This document shows positions 30,901 to 43,699 of a stretch of 64,000 bases of DNA, piece after piece; position 1 is the stretch's first letter; every line of letters starts with the position of its first letter. Under the pieces are notes generated by a model. It saw nothing but the letters and a program-made list of their open reading frames with translations. It did not search any database and was not told the DNA's origin. Origin of the DNA: Hyposmocoma kahamanoa (lineage: Eukaryota > Arthropoda > Insecta > Lepidoptera > Cosmopterigidae); NCBI RefSeq assembly GCF_003589595.1, contig NW_020655550.1:844796-908795 (forward strand), read 5' to 3'. The translations under genes and the position numbers were made by a program.

Positions 30901-33900
30901 TAGCTTATAGCTTTGATTTGAAGGATAAGTCAATTATTTTTCAGTACTATTTTCTAATAACTATACTAGTACACCGAACAATTTAACAATACAACTGAGT
31001 ACTCCCTATTTAAACTGCTTCCCTGCTAAGGTGAAATGGTCCCGCGTCGAAACCACGAGTTGAAAACTACTATCGACACGGTAATTTATTTTATTTTATA
31101 AACTTTACGAAAATGCACACTAATTATACTATTACAGTTATACTTAAATAGGAGTAATAAAATGACATTTACGAATTTCCACCTTTTGCAAACAACATTA
31201 AGTGCTTAATTAACAAAGTCAAAGAGAAATATATAATAAATTAATAAATTAATTATAAAAAATTAATATATAAAAAATAATTATTACACAAAAACTAAGT
31301 ACACATAAATAACAAATGACCTATATTCGACAGTTTCAGTATCCTAGAATAGCTACGAAACTTGGACTTTCGGACATAGTACTGTACGTAGATGTAACGA
31401 TATTTTATATTAGTACAGTATTAAAAATACAAAAATGTTGTGTAGAGTAAATTAAAAAGACAATAAAAAACCTATTGCACCGCTGGTATTTTAATTACAT
31501 TATTTGATCTTTGCAATTCGGCAATTACGTTTTAAACCTCTACATAAGTGGTAACTTATTTGTTTCTATTCACAACTGCGAAATCAACCAATTATATAAT
31601 TACTATTTATTATATTATTTATTATAGTTAAATATATTTTAACATCAAAATGAATGAAAATAGCAACAAAAAGTTTTATATATCAATTTGAACACTTGTT
31701 AAGCTAATTTCTTCGACTGGTAACACGTTCTAACATAAAAGGTTAACTTTAGCGCCGCCATTTTAGAATTAAAAAGCAATGCCCTTTGTATAACAATTGA
31801 GATAAGAAGTTGTTGTATTATCAAAATAAACACTTTGCATGTATTCACCAAGCATCGTCATGGTGAATTTAACTAACGATGCATCAAAACAACTCAACAT
31901 TTTTACCCTGTGATGCTAGTGAACCTGCCACACATTATCTACACGGTTACTCATCTCAAGTGCCTGTCAGCGTCAAAACGCCAGGCACCACTACCACGAT
32001 ATCCTAAAAAACATCCACACATCGCCGTTTTTGCATATATCTTTGTCTTACAAGAGCCATCAACCTATTGTTAGAAAGAGAAGGAAATTTTGAGATTGTA
32101 GTGAAGAGAAGTCTACTCAGAGCATAGTGACCCCCCCAGATTACGTGTGGCCTGTAGGTAATAGCAAATTGCGATTATTATGTTAGGTCGTAACTAGGTG
32201 TTCGCGACTTTCCCTGTAATCGTATGGCGTAAACCGCTTTGTTGCGGGGTTAAACACAATATAGTAGTACCTACTTGCGAAGACCGAAGTTATGAAAACC
32301 TTCCAAGAGAACATATGCAAAGCCATTAGCAGCTGCAATATTAGATAAATACTCTCATAACTGATTAACGGGTGGGGGTAAACGCGACGGATTGAAATAA
32401 TCAGAAAATAGTTCCCACCAGATAAATGCCTACATCGAGGAAAACATCGAAAATGACAAGGGACCAATTTCGATAATTTTTACTCATTGATAAACTGCAC
32501 AAAACAAGAACTAAATGGACCCATAGTGACATTTGTAAAAGTAGTATCCTATGGCTCCTCCACTAATACAAGTTTACACACTGTGTCACTGTTTCTGAGA
32601 AGGGGCATCCAAAAGCTTTTAAACTTAATTATTTAAGCTATATTATTATAGCCCTACACCCAGGAATGGATTACTCTGAACTTGAGATACATACACAGAG
32701 AATAAACAACCAAACTTTTTTCCTATATCTATATTCACAACTTTTCAACTCTATTTATTACTCATTTGTAGGGTAGATTCCTCAGAGAAAAACGAGTTAG
32801 AAACTCTAGTTGCTCTTTGTATAAAATACTATACACGTTTATCATTATTCGACACCTCTGCAGCACAGGAGTCTATATCACACTCTTTTAGGATCAAAGG
32901 TAAGCATTTCTCCGGCTAAGAGATAACAACTTATGGCGTTTCAAATTAGTAGAGGTAAGTATTTTTTGTATTTCCAAACAAAAGCAACAACTTGAAATCG
33001 TCAATTACACTTCAATAATCGAATAGATAGGATACCGACTGTATTACAGTGGGAACAATCATATTATTGTAATGGAAATAGCTGGTAATGTTGTACGGTG
33101 TAACATGGAATCACATTTCTAGATTTTTGTTTGGATGTGACTTCTAAAATGATTAAGATTTAGCGTTTTTCCCCGATGAAATTTGTATCGTGGTAATGAG
33201 ATGTCACTGCCATAGTAAACAATTAAATCGTAAAAAAATGGATTGACGTAAAAATCGATTTTCTATTGTTATTGCTAACATCAGTGATATATATGAGGTC
33301 TTGGATTCGATAGCCACTAAGGACCGGCATCACTGCGTGTCGTTTCAACAGCATGTGCTTTACTGTACTAATTATTACTTAATAATACACGTCAAAAATG
33401 GTTCTCGTAACTTTACAGTTCTTAGGAACACACTTTTTAAACGCATATGCCCAACATGAGGACATATATGTAGGATTACTAGATTTGAACGCATGCATTA
33501 TTATAATTTAGGCAAATGTGAACGTATCTAAACTAGGGAGTAAGAGAGAAGGAGTGTGCAATGAGAGCGATGATTCGAAATTAAAGGAAATTATAGAAGA
33601 GAAGACGAGCGCGCGGGGCTTTTGTTTTTATGGACGATGCACAATGAAATAAATGTTTTACCTACTTAACATTTTTCTTTGATTATACCACATATACAGA
33701 AAGCATAATGGATATAAAAAAAGATAATGATAAAAAATATTTACAAAAATGTTTATACAGGCAAGTGAAACCTTTAGAAACCTGTGGGACTCCGTATTTG
33801 GTGCAAGGCCATACCAGGCCTTATTTTTAATTTAATTTTATTTTATTTTCAAACCTACTAACACTAACCCTAAGAGAATTTGTTACTAACACTAAGGCCA

Positions 33901-34430
33901 CTATTCTGAAATAAGTGCTTTATTATTATTACGCATTTTGGACTCTTGCCTCTTCCATGGTTTGAAAGATTAAGTTTGATTTTCCAATGATATAGAATAA
34001 GTATCTTATCGAGCAAAATCTCTTTCTGCATTTGTGCTGGAAGCGACAAGCTACAAAAATTCAACTACCTTAAGCTGCTAGCAAGGCTGAGTGGAATTAA
34101 CCCGTTTGCGGACAAAACTTGGAATTATTATTTAAAAATCAAGTGGCATATACACAATGTCTCATCTATGACTTCAAAAAAGGCATTGTTCTGTGAAAAA
34201 GGGGCAAGAAACTCTATTCAACTGACCTTATGCGGCGCGGATTAATTTCCAAACACAGCCAATAAACTATTAACTCCTTATAGGTTATCTTAAAGTTCAT
34301 TTTAATTCAAAACTGAGTGTTTGGATCTCGTAATAGTTTTCACATCGTACAATTTACTTTTGCTGGCTGATATAGGGAAAATACCGCAGGTTTCAGCGAC
34401 GAAACAAACAATAATATTTTATTTATAATT
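30901..34430. other. AT-rich intergenic stretch, no gene seen
   Basis: No supported ORF. 32750-32820 carries the inverse of a LINE 3' tail also seen at 2535-2610 (GAGTTAGAAACTCTAGTTGC). Short frames at 32183-32467 and 33870-34064 (minus) match nothing I know. Confidence 0.5.
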
Positions 34431-34434
34431 AATA

Positions 34435-34637
34435 ATGCACATAATCGTAGCCCCGCAAGGGAAACTCTGTGTAGCGGCTGCCATGGACACGCACATAAAC
34501 AACCACAAATTACACCCAAACTCACGAGATAAATAGATGTACGCCATAGAAATATATCTCCCGGCCCGAGAATCGAACCCAGCACCTCTGCCTGGCAGAC
34601 CAGCATGATAACCGTTCGTTCAAGGAGGCAGTTAAAT
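34435..34637 (-). mobile_element. tRNA-derived SINE, family A, copy 2
   Basis: Minus-strand head with GGTTCGATTCTCGGGCCGGG and a decayed A box. The body shares CCGGCCC, AATTACACCCAAACTCACG and TGCCATGGACACGCAC (as read on +) with the other copies. More diverged than copies 1 and 3. Confidence 0.8.
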
Positions 34638-35150
34638 AACGCCATGTTTGCTTTAAGACTCGTCAAAAACGTATAACGTAAACTCCTTCATACTACATAA
34701 CAATGTACTATCACAAATGAATATTGAATGAAATAAGATGTAGGTCTCTACAATCTCATTTTCATATAATTAAGTGTACCTTAATTTTTTCTAAATCCAA
34801 TAATGATAATATCTTGCCAATACGTATACTTTGTTCAATGTAAAGCAACCCAGAAGCCCATAATACATAAATTCAATATAAATCGTCTTATAATTTCTCG
34901 TTATCGAAACACGGATTTGAATATGTTCATTGTTTGATAATTAAAATGATTGCAATCGGTTAATTGCAAAACGTCGAAATCGAGCGCTATTGATTGTTGC
35001 GAATACCACACATATCTTAAGACTAGACTTAAGATAAGTGTGTAGGCCTTGACTATCATCATCTTTACTTTTGTTTACTATTTAAGATTACCGATACTCT
35101 CTACAACGAATGATGATATTCTATATACGAAGGACCAGCCCACAGAAAAC
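34638..35150. other. intergenic, no gene seen
   Basis: AT-rich. A short inverted repeat at 35012-35035 (TATCTTAAG / CTTAAGATA) is the only structure seen. Confidence 0.5.
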
Positions 35151-35154
35151 GTAC

Positions 35155-35390
35155 AATTAGTAACAGAAGAGCTAATTGGGGAAGAGTTCGTCCAGAGTAG
35201 TAATGCTACCTTACCTATTTCTAGCGCCAAACAATAATGTGAGCATTACTGCGTTTTGGTTTCGAAGGGTAAGGGTGTTGGTAAAATTACAAGCACAAGA
35301 GAGTTGTCAACTTATGTATCAGAGTAACGGGCGCAGTGGCAGAGTGTCCTTCAGAGTTTTTGTGATTTAAAGCTTTGAATGGCAATGCAA
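35155..35390 (-). repeat. repeat family C, copy 4 (reverse)
   Basis: Reads on + as AGCATTACTGCGTTTTGG, TTTCGAAGGGTAAGG and AGTAACGGGCGCAGTGGCAG, the inverse of the family C blocks. Short frames within it are not genes. Confidence 0.7.
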
Positions 35391-35679
35391 CTGCTATGAA
35401 TGGGCGTGACGCTTACGATTTGTTCACTCGAAATCATAAAAAAAGTAAGAAACGTTTTATTTGTTCAATTAATCAATCTATGTTAAGTATTGTATATAAT
35501 GTATATGTATATATTGTATATAACTTATTTGGCGCTGCCGGGCTTGAAGTAAGGGGTACGAGGGAACAGGAACGATTAAATATTACATTACATTTGAATA
35601 AAATAATAACTTAAAAATTTACTTTTATATTTTACCATGATTTCAGTGGATATGAAGCTCATCAATATGAAAACAGTTC

Positions 35680-35995
35680 AGATGCTTGGCAGCGGTGATC
35701 GCCGCAGTAAATTTTACAGGAAGATGCTTTTGCCCATCGTATTGGCAGACAATTACTCTTAGTCAACATTTAAGTATTTGTTTTTATATTATATTGATTT
35801 GTACCTTTTTATAGTGTTATAACATCTAAAACTTTGGATGATTACTTAGTGGCACAAATGTCGTTAAAAACCAAAAACTGGTTCGATCCATAACACAGTT
35901 GGGAGAGTGTCAAGCACAGTATGCTGAAGGCGCTGTCGCTGGCTGGATTGAAGGAATTTTTCTTAGTGTTCGATCTTTGTATCAATAATAACGGT
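35680..35995 (+). mobile_element. tRNA-like SINE pieces, family E
   Basis: 35690-35840 (GGTGATCGCCGCAGTAAATT, TTGCCCATCGTATTGGCAGA) is the inverse of 38820-38935. 35860-35995 has a tRNA-like GTTGGGAGAGTGTCAAGC followed by TTTTCTTAGTGTTCGATC and TTGTATCAATAATAAC. The two pieces appear to be bodies and heads of one SINE family. Confidence 0.55.
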
Positions 35996-35999
35996 AACC

Positions 36000-38570
36000 T
36001 ACCACTAACTCGAATTTATTTTTTCCGAAATAATGTTTGTTCGAATTTTCAATACCCCAAAAACCGAATTATAACGAAACCGTTGTTCTTTCAGGATATG
36101 TTAGATGTTTATCGCGAAGACACGATTAGGTTCGGTTAGGTTAAGTTAGGTTTAAAAGAAAAAACATTTTCCGCTCAAAATTACTTTCGAGCTTATCAAA
36201 ATTGGAGCAAACGTTATTTCTGGAAAATGTCATTTCGGACTTCTGATTGGTATCCAATAATAACACCAAATTGTGGTAAAAAAACATGATTATCATGGTA
36301 GTAAAACATCGTGATATCGTCTGGGATATTGCAATTACGCGGAACTAGCATTGGGTTATGAGTTTGCATTTTGTTTATATGTCGTGGCAACCAAATTTGC
36401 ATGATATACGTTAAGCTATTGCTATCAGTCCGCAGACAACAAAAATTAATGCTTACTGTGCAAAAATGAGTCGTAGCCATTGAAATAACAAAGTATTCAC
36501 GTTAAATCCCTCCCTTATAAAATTTGGTTTAGTGCAGATTTTTACCAATGCCACATACGCGAATTTGCACTAACCACGACGATATTCAACAAACTTAATA
36601 TTTTAATGCTTAGGTTTTTTTTATTTTATCTTGCCCAAATTACTTGTTTATCTTTCGCCATATTTTTGATAATTGCGTTCTGAATAAAATTATTGTATTC
36701 TATTACATATTAGGATATAACACATTTTTTTGTTTATAGTAAACGAGACGAGAGCATAGTTATGATACCAGATATCGATTTCACCCAGTTTATTTAAAAC
36801 CATGTACCCAATTAACCAATACATGCGGTAGGTGTGAGCATAGTAGACTTTAGTCAGTTTGATAACGCCTTTGTTTTTGCTTTACACGACGTCTGTTGAA
36901 AGTGGTTTTAGTGTGGTACTGAAACTAAACCATTGGTTAGATAATTCCGTTTTAAACAAAATATTATTAAATTTATATTAACACCTTTTCTGATTCGATT
37001 TTTAGGCACAAAATAAAACTTCTACAGCAACGCACAACATAAAACATGTATATTTTCATCATCAATCAACATTTTAATGCGTATGTGTCGTCTCCGATCA
37101 ATCGTTGTAAAAAGATTTGTACCATATTATAAAGACAACAGCAGCTGCAGTCACACACAGTTTTTCGTCTTTCGGCTTATGTTACAGTTGTGCAAATATT
37201 ATTATAAGAAAAGTGCAATGTCCACAAAATTTTAATAACTATTCTATTACCGACGGTCATTGTTTCCGTTGTAAGTCGAGGCCCTAGGTACGGCAGTAAA
37301 ATTTTATTATACGGCCCACTTAACCTGTGACGTGTAGGCCGCTGGTACAGGGGCACTTAGCTCTAATAGTTGCCTCGTTACTGTAAATACTGAATGGATT
37401 TTATTCGAGGTCTAATTCTGATGCTACTTTTCCTACCGATATTTGCTTCATTTTAATTTGCTATCAATTTACTTATTCGTGGAGATAAGAAAAAAAATTA
37501 AAATACTTTAAATACTAGTTATTTGATGCTATTTTGATATCACCAACATTAATAAGAACTAAACACGGACGTCTCCAAACAATGTATAATTTCCAGGATT
37601 GATGAGGGGTTGGTGACCGTACTTAAGTAACAGAAAGATGTCATTGACATTTCTTGGATAAATAATAAATATTTGCTTCTTTGCATGTGGTAAATGAAAT
37701 AAGAACCCATCATAAAACTAACGATCTAACATCTTAAAGATTCTCCATAGCTCTGTCAAGTTGTATTGCTTCATGAGTGCAAGGTGAAAAAAGAAGCTCT
37801 AACCAGCGAACACTGCTCTCCTGGGTAGAAACGGCCTGTCCTCTTCACCTGGATCTGTCACTTTACTGAATATAAAACTCAGAAACAGACATGGAAAATT
37901 TACCATACGCAAAACTACACAACTAGGAACGATCAAATATCTTAAAACCTAAAACATTTTCTAAATTTACGAGAGATGTACTTCGTAGCAATCCGATTAT
38001 GAACGTTAAAATCCGGTTTACAGAGACCGTGGCCAAACTAATTTGTTGCTCTTAATTTGATTTTATGAGCGCAGTTGTTACAAACTACCTAAGTCCTTAT
38101 TATTGCGTGTAGCTATCAAAACTTGAAAGGTGCGTATTAATTTGTCGCAATGGGTGTGTTATAATGAGTAAGCCATTGTTTTCACGCACTCTATGTTAAT
38201 TTTTATGAAATAGATACGAGCTTTTTGTAATTAAAAATTATACCGTTACTAAAAGTTTTATCAATATTATTCAATTCACTTAGTTCAGTTAGCAATTCGG
38301 TTAAGAAAGTTTGAATATAAAACATAAAATAAACAATAAACCGTCTTAAACCGTCCCAGTATGCCTGTATGAAACACATTTGCACATTCGATAGCATCAC
38401 CAAAGTGACATAAAATCGTAACAGCGCAGCGCGGGTGACAGCTCCATGTAGTTCCAACTTCACTGGAATGGCACCTATTTTGTAATAGTTATAATAAATG
38501 TGTAATGTTCACAGATTTTAATATTATTCAATTAGGGATCTAGAAACATCTTTACCATTACTAGGTTTGA
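36000..38570. other. intergenic, no gene seen
   Basis: A TTAGGTT-rich patch at 36127-36152. CATGGTAGTAAAACATCG at 36296 matches a family E tail. The minus-strand frame at 38203-38463 is unsupported. Nothing else recognised. Confidence 0.45.
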
Positions 38571-38578
38571 CTTTTTTA

Positions 38579-38760
38579 AATTAAATACCATGATATTCAT
38601 ATATTTTTGTGAAAATACTCCACTAGTTTAGTGTTATTATTGATACAAAAATCGAATACTAAGAAAAATTATTTCAATCCGGTTGTATACGAACCAGCGC
38701 CTTCAGCATACCGTGCTTGACACTCTCCGAACTGTGCTACGGAGCGAACCAGCAAATCTT
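38579..38760 (-). mobile_element. tRNA-like SINE, family E, copy 2
   Basis: As read on +: CATGATATTCATATATTTTT, CTCCACTAGTTTAGTG, AAAATCGAATACTAAG, then a degraded tRNA-like head (GAACCAGCGCCTTCAGCATA). The inverse of the head at 35870-35950. Confidence 0.6.
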
Positions 38761-38819
38761 GCAAAAGTTTCCATGTGCTTGTTGTAGATATTTGAATTTT
38801 TGTTTTTGTAAAAAGATAA

Positions 38820-39065
38820 AAACCAATGTTACATAGAAGTAAATACTTAAATTTTGTCTAAGAATAATTGTCTTTGCCAATACGATGGGCAAAAGAATCT
38901 TCCTGTAAAATTTACTGCGGCGATCACTTCTAAAAAGATCGAACAAACACCAAGAAAAATTTCTTTGATCCGGCTGGATCCGAACCAGCACCTGTTTGCC
39001 AGACCGGAGCTAACCGCTCTCCCAACTGAGCAACGGAACGAATCAGCGGACCTCAAAAATGTCTC
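38820..39065 (-). mobile_element. tRNA-derived SINE, family E, copy 3 with best head
   Basis: On the minus strand: GCTCAGTTGGGAGAGCGGTT (A box) and GCTGGTTCGGATCCAGC (B box), then a body with ATCGCCGCAGTAAATTTTAC and CCCATCGTATTGGC. A head close to a normal tRNA arrangement but with poor stems, so a SINE rather than a tRNA gene. Confidence 0.7.
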
Positions 39066-39214
39066 TATGTGAATAAAATCATACCATCGCTGCCAACTCC
39101 ACCAATTTAAAAATGACTAATTTATTTGCTTAATGTTGTAACAAGAACCAAGTAGAATTAGCGCTATAATTGTAGAGTCCATTGGAAATATATTTATACT
39201 AACTATTGTTTGCC

Positions 39215-39470
39215 AGAAAAAGGTTTTCATCACCATCATCATCACCCCATTTATATGTCCCACTGCTGGGTACGGGTTTAGGCCAAAGTCCGCTACGCTG
39301 GCCCAAAGCGGGTTGCGGACTTCACTACTTGGACGTGCAGGTTTCATCAAGATGTTTTCCTTCACCGAAAAGCTCATGGTAAATTTCAAATTAAATTTCG
39401 TACGTAAATTTCGAGAAACTCAGAGGTACGAGCTCGGATTCTCATCTTCGGCCCCTGCTTGAGAGAGAAA
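39215..39470 (-). mobile_element. tRNA-derived SINE, family B, copy 3
   Basis: Inverse of the copy at 3088: TCATATGTCCCAC-type start, GGTTTAGGCCAAAGTCCGC, ATGTTTTCCTTCACCG, TTTCGAGAAACTCAG, then the decayed head. A CATCATCATCACC simple repeat flanks it at 39232. Confidence 0.75.
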
Positions 39471-39479
39471 AATCTTATA

Positions 39480-41585
39480 TCTGAAATAACGTCTATTGGC
39501 AGAAGATATATAAGTAGATCGTATATAGAGTAGATCTTTCTTCAGAAGCACCTACAGCTTTCTCTTGCGCTTACGAACAAGTACTGTGTCTCCTGTACAA
39601 TGATGCCACCTGGGTTGGTTACGTATCCTTATGGTTATAATGGTAGAAAGAGTGTGCCTGACAGGGGGCACTTTGAAGGTTTTATGTCTCAGAAACAAAA
39701 ACGCCGACGCGATAAAGGCAACAGTAGATAACACATTTCGGACCTCCTTACTCTTCTGGGAAGATCCGGACTAGACTGCGTTAAAGACGTATCTTTAGCT
39801 TTACTCATAGAGAGCATTAGAACCTAAAATCCGGGAGTAGAGGTCTTAATTCGCTCTTCTTTGCAAAGGTGGTCGAGAATGTCAACACGCGCTGTAGAAG
39901 ACCTGTTTGCCAGCTTTGTATAAGTACTATTAAAAAAAGTGAGCGTTATGTGCTTTCCAGTAGAGCTATATCCCTGGTAAGACTAGTTGCCGGGGTTGCA
40001 CGGTAGCCCTAGTTATAGAGCGAGCTGGGTCACGTTTCAGAGACAAAGCCTACGGGCTTTATGTCTTAATAAAGACCACACGGCCGGCTGTCGCAACGCC
40101 GACATGTTTACTACGAACCAGACATGTTTGGAATTTGACCAGATTGCTTTCATAAGCACGTATAACACTTGTATGTGAGTTAAATCGTACTGTGAAAATC
40201 TGACGACATTTATGACCTATTCACATGAGGAGTTCCCTATTGAACAAATATAAATAACGATCTCTTCTAAATAGGTACTGGAATTAGTTTGCAGACTTTT
40301 ACCTGTCATGCACAAAAAATGGATTCTGATAAAATATAAAATTTTATGTATATGTTTCTAAGTAACTTAGTTTCTAATATTTAACTCTGCATTTTAGCCC
40401 TTTATTCAATCACGTCCGTTTCAAATATATCAAAATTGTAAATAATAGTGAGTATCAATCGTTATATATATAAAGAATAGATTTTGCACCAATCTGTTAA
40501 CCTTCTTCCTAGTGTGTTAACATGCGTTGTAAATGGCAACTAGAGTGATATGATTAAACACGTTCGCATCAATCGAGCAGATATCGAAATAGACCTCTCA
40601 GGCAGCCAATCTTGATGGATGAGAGAGATTGGATGTTGGGTTTTGAACTATTACTATATTACGATGGTTGGTTAAATGTGCGATACCGAGTCCTTTACAG
40701 AAGCTGTAACTTAGCCGGTTGAATGCTTTTAAGCCTTTAATGCGATGGGTCCTAGATTATATAGATTATAGATTCCCACTAAGCCTATTCAAGTTACATT
40801 TGAGCGGGCTAATTTTCTCAGCCTGACTTTCTAGTGCGTATCTTGCACGCTGGCTGAAAAGAAAGGACTTCTTGTTCTGTACGCACCCTTTCCGTTCACA
40901 AGGCTCAAGATTTGACGCACAATAGTAAAATTCATGCAAATCCAAATTACAAATCTACAGCTGTAATGTTACGCGGAAATGGTGATGGCGTGGCGACACC
41001 AGGAATTGAGTGTACTACAATAGGCGCAGAAAAGACCATCCAATCCAATCTAATACCACGTGTGGAAGCCACTCAGAACCAAGCAATAAAATAACACAAC
41101 CTCAAAAATAACAATGATTTAGTGGTATAGGACGAGCTACCGAGGGCGTAAAATAAGAGAAGTAAAATAACCATTGCGGAGTCTCCGAAGTGAACCAAAA
41201 AAATTTTAACATGTCATTAAGTTTAGTTATAGAGTAAAAAAAATAAGATTCAGCTATACATACGTACATTCTTAATGGTCACTAAAACGCACAAATGCAG
41301 AGCTGGTCTACTGAGAATAATACGTTGATAATAATGAATAAGTATGTTAATTAATGTAATTATTAAATGAAATGTATATGCCAACTCATAATATTGCACT
41401 AAAATTGACTCGTTTAGGACTTGTTTATGTATATTTTTTAATTTTGTTTTTATTCGTCCTATTTTGTCGTTTTCAAGCCACAACAATTTTGTCTTGACAA
41501 AAATATTGCTATATTGTCGTTGATGTCTTTTGTATTAGTCATAATAAAATCGGTCGCTCGGGTACTGTGAGGAGAGATTAGTTCA
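39480..41585. other. intergenic with mixed composition, no gene supported
   Basis: 39540-40130 and 40540-41100 are somewhat GC-richer than the surroundings, with short broken frames on both strands. I recognise no domain. They could be decayed transposon coding sequence. Confidence 0.4.
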
Positions 41586-41587
41586 CT

Positions 41588-41935
41588 ATTAGGGCGCATT
41601 GATTCGACACGAATTTCATCACGCTCATCCCGGATCGATCGGAGTCCGCGTTGCCGCCACGCAGCGACCGCGTGCGTCTAACTGTCGTAGCAAAATACGC
41701 TCTATTTATTTAGCTTTACGTTTTAACTTAAATGATCGTCCTGGGCATGCGGGCGAGTCTGGCTTAAATTTGCTCTACGCAACGGCCGGGCGATTGTATT
41801 ATTCAGAGGAATTTAAGTGTTGTTGCGTAAATAGAATTCGGATTCGCCGTTAATGTACATGGAGGCGTGATAACTGGGCGGTCGCCGCGCGGTGGCCGCG
41901 CGAAAATTTTTCCTCGTGTAACTGGACGCTCACTC
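41588..41935 (+). repeat. GC-rich repeat family F, copy 1
   Basis: Starts TTAGGGCGCATTGATTCG and ACACGAATTTCA. The middle has CTAACTGTCGTAGC and AACGGCCGGGCGATTG. The end has GCGCGGTGGCCGCGCG and CGTGTAACTGGACGC. The inverse copy is 62828-63197. About 350-370 bp, non-coding, probably a MITE. Confidence 0.75.
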
Positions 41936-42039
41936 TTAATCCTATAGGCTAACCAAACATTTTTATTTACTCGCCTTCTAAGNNNNNNNNNNTTAATCCT
42001 ATAGGCTAACCAAACATTTTTATTTACTCGCCTTCTAAG
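41936..42039. other. 10-N assembly gap with duplicated flanks
   Basis: Ten Ns at 41983-41992. The 47 bp before the gap (41936-41982, TTAATCCTATAGGCTAACCA onward) are repeated exactly after it (41993-42039). Most likely an assembly join artefact rather than biology. The minus frame running through it is spurious. Confidence 0.85.
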
Positions 42040-42049
42040 TATCATTTAT

Positions 42050-43255
42050 ATTCTTTGGCATATTATTATATAAATAGATATTTTAAAAAAATATATTTTT
42101 TGGATTTATATTCTCACAATTATCTTTTAAATATATTAAGTTTTTTTTGTGGAATTAAACAAACGGAAATTGAGACAGATAAACTGATACAACTTTAAAA
42201 AAAAATATTTATCATTCAATATTTTTAAAATAAAAATCATGCTGTTACTGGTTTACCTAGATTTCTTAGGTTCTAGCCGGACCCATTATAAAAACATAAT
42301 GCAATAAGTGACGTCACGCCTATTATGCTATTAAATAAATAGGAATTAAACGATGTGAAGTGACAGGCTATAGGAAGTCCCTAGTCTAAATCTAAGTCAG
42401 ATCAATTGTGACAAACTATTCGGGATTAAAAGATATTATTTCATCCAATCGTGTTTAGATAGATAAGTGTTGAAATTGTTAATCAACCGACCGTTACACT
42501 TAGTGCACTACTTTGAATTTACGATAAGACTTTTAGCGTTTCCTTGTAACACTACAAACCTGCTACGTGCCGTACTTTATTTCTCTCTTACTGAGTTATT
42601 ACAACGGCTCGCTTTGAATTCCTTTGATAATTCATATTATAAATTCCTACTGTTAATTTCCTAGATGAACGTAATTTCTTTGACTACAGTGGTGTCGAAA
42701 TATATTATTTCAGGAATAATCAGTTTGTTGTTTTTTTAGAATGCAGGCATTCGTTGACATCGCTTTGCGAACTTTAAATTCGGCAAGCGAACAAATAATC
42801 GTCATACGATACCCCGGTATTCATACGTTCTCAATAATTGTTTAACTCGCGAAAGAAGCCAAAGTGTGTAAATTCAATGATACTGGCACGTCTTTAATAC
42901 AGTGATAATAAATTGACATTTGAGGACCATTATGGTTAATTCTCAAACTCATATAACGAATCTCCATTTTCATGTAAGTAATTCAAACTAACAAAGATAA
43001 TAGTTATTACTTAATCATTTTAGCCGTTACCTACAGAAATGGAGAAGGAAATAGTCGTAAATAAATTCCAAGTCCTTGCATTCCTCCCACAGTAGTAATT
43101 CAGTTTTAATAAATCCAATTGGACACCGTAAAATTAGTAACTATGACGTTTACTATACATAGTACCTCGAAAAACAATAGTCGTTGATTAATTTAGCCAG
43201 GTGTAGGACTTAATTAGCCATTCTGTTGTAACTATTACGGGTTATTCTCAGTTCG
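42050..43255. other. intergenic, no gene supported
   Basis: AT-rich. The short + frame at 42467-42664 is leucine-rich but has no recognisable domain. Confidence 0.45.
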
Positions 43256-43257
43256 TT

Positions 43258-43680
43258 AAGAAATTGAAAATAATAAACGCGAAAAGGAGAAAACGTTATA
43301 TATATAGATTGGGACGCAAGCTGTGTGGACACTGTAGCCCCTTCCCATGTCCTGTTATGGGTGTAGCTGACTCTATCGCCAGAGTGGTCGAGAACCGCAA
43401 AAGCTCAAATACGCCAACCTTGCTCGGTACTACAAGCTTTGTGCATTTTGCGTTTTAAGCCCTGGGTCTCTGGGGACCACAGGCGAAACTTCTAGCGAAC
43501 GAGATCATAGAGATCAGATCGCCTCGTAGAAGCCTCCGATGACCATAAGCCTGGCAGTTATTTCCGCCAAAGAATAAGTTTGGCGATTCAAAGAGGAAAT
43601 ATTGTCAGCCGTTTGGGCACGATACCCTAGGTTATGGCCCTCGAGGAAATTTTCTACTTATAAAAACTTTCTTCCAGTAT
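43258..43680 (+). mobile_element. LINE ORF2 C-terminal fragment
   Basis: Broken + frames. The final one reads DRLVEASDDHKPGSYFRQR then ISLAIQRGNIVSRLGTIP and a stop near 43630, a C-terminal signature I associate with insect LINE polyproteins (SYF.QR.SLAIQRGN..). The upstream frame at 43264-43458 (RLGRKLCGHCSPFPCPVMGV) is the preceding part in another frame. Confidence 0.5.
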
Positions 43681-43699
43681 TTAAATTTTTGTAAGTTTT

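Noticed and set aside
38940..39040. tRNA gene on the minus strand
   Set aside because: A and B boxes are good, but stems do not pair well and the sequence continues into a body shared with other copies, so it is a SINE head.
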